This document shows, in pieces, positions 5,056-6,253 of a DNA stretch of 6,253 nt. Each line of letters starts with the position of its first letter. Position 1 is the first letter of the stretch. The stretch is from Clostridiales bacterium. Its GTDB lineage: Bacteria; Bacillota; Clostridia; Oscillospirales; QAMX01. The notes beneath the pieces were generated by a model that saw nothing but the letters and a program-made list of their open reading frames with translations, had not been told where the DNA came from and searched no databases. The stretch covers positions 1 to 6,253 of the forward strand of contig DUUG01000226.1 in NCBI GenBank assembly GCA_012841675.1, written 5' to 3'. Position numbers and translations under genes: made by a program.

Positions 5056-6165
5056 ATGGATAAAAATGAAAAAATGGGTGCCGTACGGGATCTGCTAGAG
5101 CAGGGAAAAAAGTACGGTAAACTAAATTACAAAGAGGTTTCTGCCGCGTTGGAAGACCTCGACATGGATGGGGATCAGATTGACTCGTTCTTCGATAGTC
5201 TGGAACGGCTTGGCATCGATCTTCAGGTAGACTATGTAGAAGATACTGAGCCGCTGGACGATATTGTCGAGCTGGAAAACATTGAGGAAGTTCCGACGGA
5301 GGAACTGGCAGATGCCGGCAATGTGATGGACGGGCTTGCCATTGACGACCATGTTCGTATGTATCTAAAGGAAATCGGCAAGGTAGAGCTTTTGTCCAGC
5401 GAAGAGGAAGTCGACCTGGCGCAGAGAATGGTCGAAGGCGATTTGGAAGCCAAACAGCAGTTGGTTGAGGCCAACCTGCGTTTGGTGGTCAGCATTGCAA
5501 AGCGTTATATGGGCCGCGGAATGCATTTTCTGGATTTAATTCAGGAGGGCAATCTGGGGCTTATTAAGGCTGTGGAAAAATTCGACCATACCAAGGGATA
5601 TAAATTCTCCACCTATGCCACATGGTGGATTCGTCAGGCCATTACAAGGGCCATTGCCGATCAGGCGAGAACCATCCGCATTCCTGTCCACATGGTGGAA
5701 ACCATTAACAAGGTGATTCGTGTATCGCGCCAGCTTCTGCAGGAGCTGGGGCATGACCCGACGCCGGAAGAGATTGCGGAAGAAATGAATATGCCTGTGG
5801 ACAAGGTGCGCGATATCATGAAAATCGCGCAGGAGCCTGTTTCTCTGGAAACGCCCATCGGCGAGGAGGAAGACAGCCACTTAGGCGACTTTATTCCCGA
5901 TGATGATGTGCCGGAGCCTGCGGAAGCGGCCAGCTTCCTGTTGTTGAAGGAACAGCTTATGGGAGTTCTGAAAACCCTGACGCCTAGAGAGGAGAAAGTC
6001 TTAAAGCTTCGTTTTGGTCTAATTGACGGGCGTACACGCACATTGGAAGAAGTCGGCAAGGAGTTTAACGTCACCAGAGAGCGTATTCGCCAGATTGAGG
6101 CAAAAGCTCTTCGGAAGCTGCGGCATCCGAGCCGTTCAAAACGCTTGAAAGACTTTTTAAGCTAA
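5056..6165 (+). CDS. rpoD: RNA polymerase primary sigma factor (SigA/RpoD)
   Basis: The housekeeping sigma-70 factor, which directs RNA polymerase to TATAAT/TTGACA promoters. From ATG 5056 it has 369 residues, the usual size in Firmicutes, with no large non-conserved insert between regions 1 and 2. A short region 1.1 (about 7-57, LLEQGKKYGKLNY onward) is followed by an acidic linker. Region 1.2 spans about 98-128 (DHVRMYLKEIGK). Region 2 spans about 139-216, with the core-binding DLIQEGNLGLIKAVEKFD and the -10 melting/recognition segment YATWWIRQAITRAIADQ (W190, W191). Region 3 spans about 217-295. Region 4 starts at LTPREEKVLKLRFGL (about 308), with the -35-binding helix-turn-helix VGKEFNVTRERIRQIEAKAL in the 329-356 stretch. 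The protein ends LRHPSRSKRLKDFLS. Starting at 5038 would add six residues (MEDKPK) and overlap dnaG by 11 bases. Intact group 1 sigma. Confidence 0.97.
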   Translation: MDKNEKMGAVRDLLEQGKKYGKLNYKEVSAALEDLDMDGDQIDSFFDSLERLGIDLQVDYVEDTEPLDDIVELENIEEVPTEELADAGNVMDGLAIDDHVRMYLKEIGKVELLSSEEEVDLAQRMVEGDLEAKQQLVEANLRLVVSIAKRYMGRGMHFLDLIQEGNLGLIKAVEKFDHTKGYKFSTYATWWIRQAITRAIADQARTIRIPVHMVETINKVIRVSRQLLQELGHDPTPEEIAEEMNMPVDKVRDIMKIAQEPVSLETPIGEEEDSHLGDFIPDDDVPEPAEAASFLLLKEQLMGVLKTLTPREEKVLKLRFGLIDGRTRTLEEVGKEFNVTRERIRQIEAKALRKLRHPSRSKRLKDFLS

Positions 6166-6253
6166 CTAGGTATTACTTTATTTGCCAGGCTCTGTAAAGT
6201 TAACATGAAAGAATAGCAGCCAAAATCGTACAAATGCTTCATGCCACAAGCGG
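6166..6253 (+). other. Downstream region of rpoD, nothing identified
   Basis: These 88 bases are more A+T-rich than the genes. The only repeat noted is ACTTTA (6175-6180) with TAAAGT (6195-6200), separated by 14 bases, too weak to call a terminator. There is no convincing oligo-T terminator, promoter or tRNA. The ATG at 6234 opens a frame to the window edge but lacks an SD. The rpoD terminator or the next gene probably lies beyond the window. Confidence 0.5.

Noticed and set aside
6175..6200. Inverted repeat after rpoD as a terminator
   Set aside because: The stem is only six A/T-rich pairs with a 14-base loop and lacks a T-run.

Overview
The window reads as a chromosomal housekeeping segment of a low-to-mid G+C Firmicute (G+C looks close to 50% by eye). 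ThiT (the S-component of an ECF thiamine transporter), the bifunctional HPr kinase/phosphorylase HprK and the gene order dgt-dnaG-rpoD all point to that phylum. The dgt-dnaG-rpoD order fits Clostridia or Negativicutes better than Bacilli, but I cannot place the organism more precisely. Every gene is on the + strand. There are no mobile elements, CRISPR arrays or RNA genes, and coding density is very high.

Layout. (1) Positions 2-1050 hold the end of a thiT-HAD phosphatase unit. The Shine-Dalgarno (SD) sequence of the phosphatase gene overlaps the thiT stop codon. (2) Positions 1051-1208 form the only substantial intergenic region. It holds two successive intrinsic terminators, then a strong-looking extended -10 promoter with a second TATAAT just downstream, a candidate catabolite-responsive element (cre) and the hprK SD. 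(3) Positions 1209-6165 hold hprK, dgt, dnaG and rpoD. The gaps are 65, 37 and about 7 bases and no oligo-T terminator separates them, so one transcript could cover all four. (4) The last 88 bases contain nothing I can identify.

How the genes work together. dnaG (primase) and rpoD (housekeeping sigma factor) are the core of the macromolecular-synthesis operon. dgt (dNTP triphosphohydrolase) adds dNTP-pool control. The unusual element is hprK, the sensor kinase of carbon catabolite repression, directly upstream and possibly co-transcribed. Two matches to published cre consensus sequences, one in the hprK leader and one inside dgt, raise the possibility that the product of HprK activity (P-Ser-HPr with CcpA) feeds back on this segment. 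This is inference from sequence only.

Several starts were chosen by SD position rather than longest reading frame: hprK at 1209, dnaG at a TTG at 3285, rpoD at 5056. I see no clearly novel biological system here. The points of interest are regulatory architecture.
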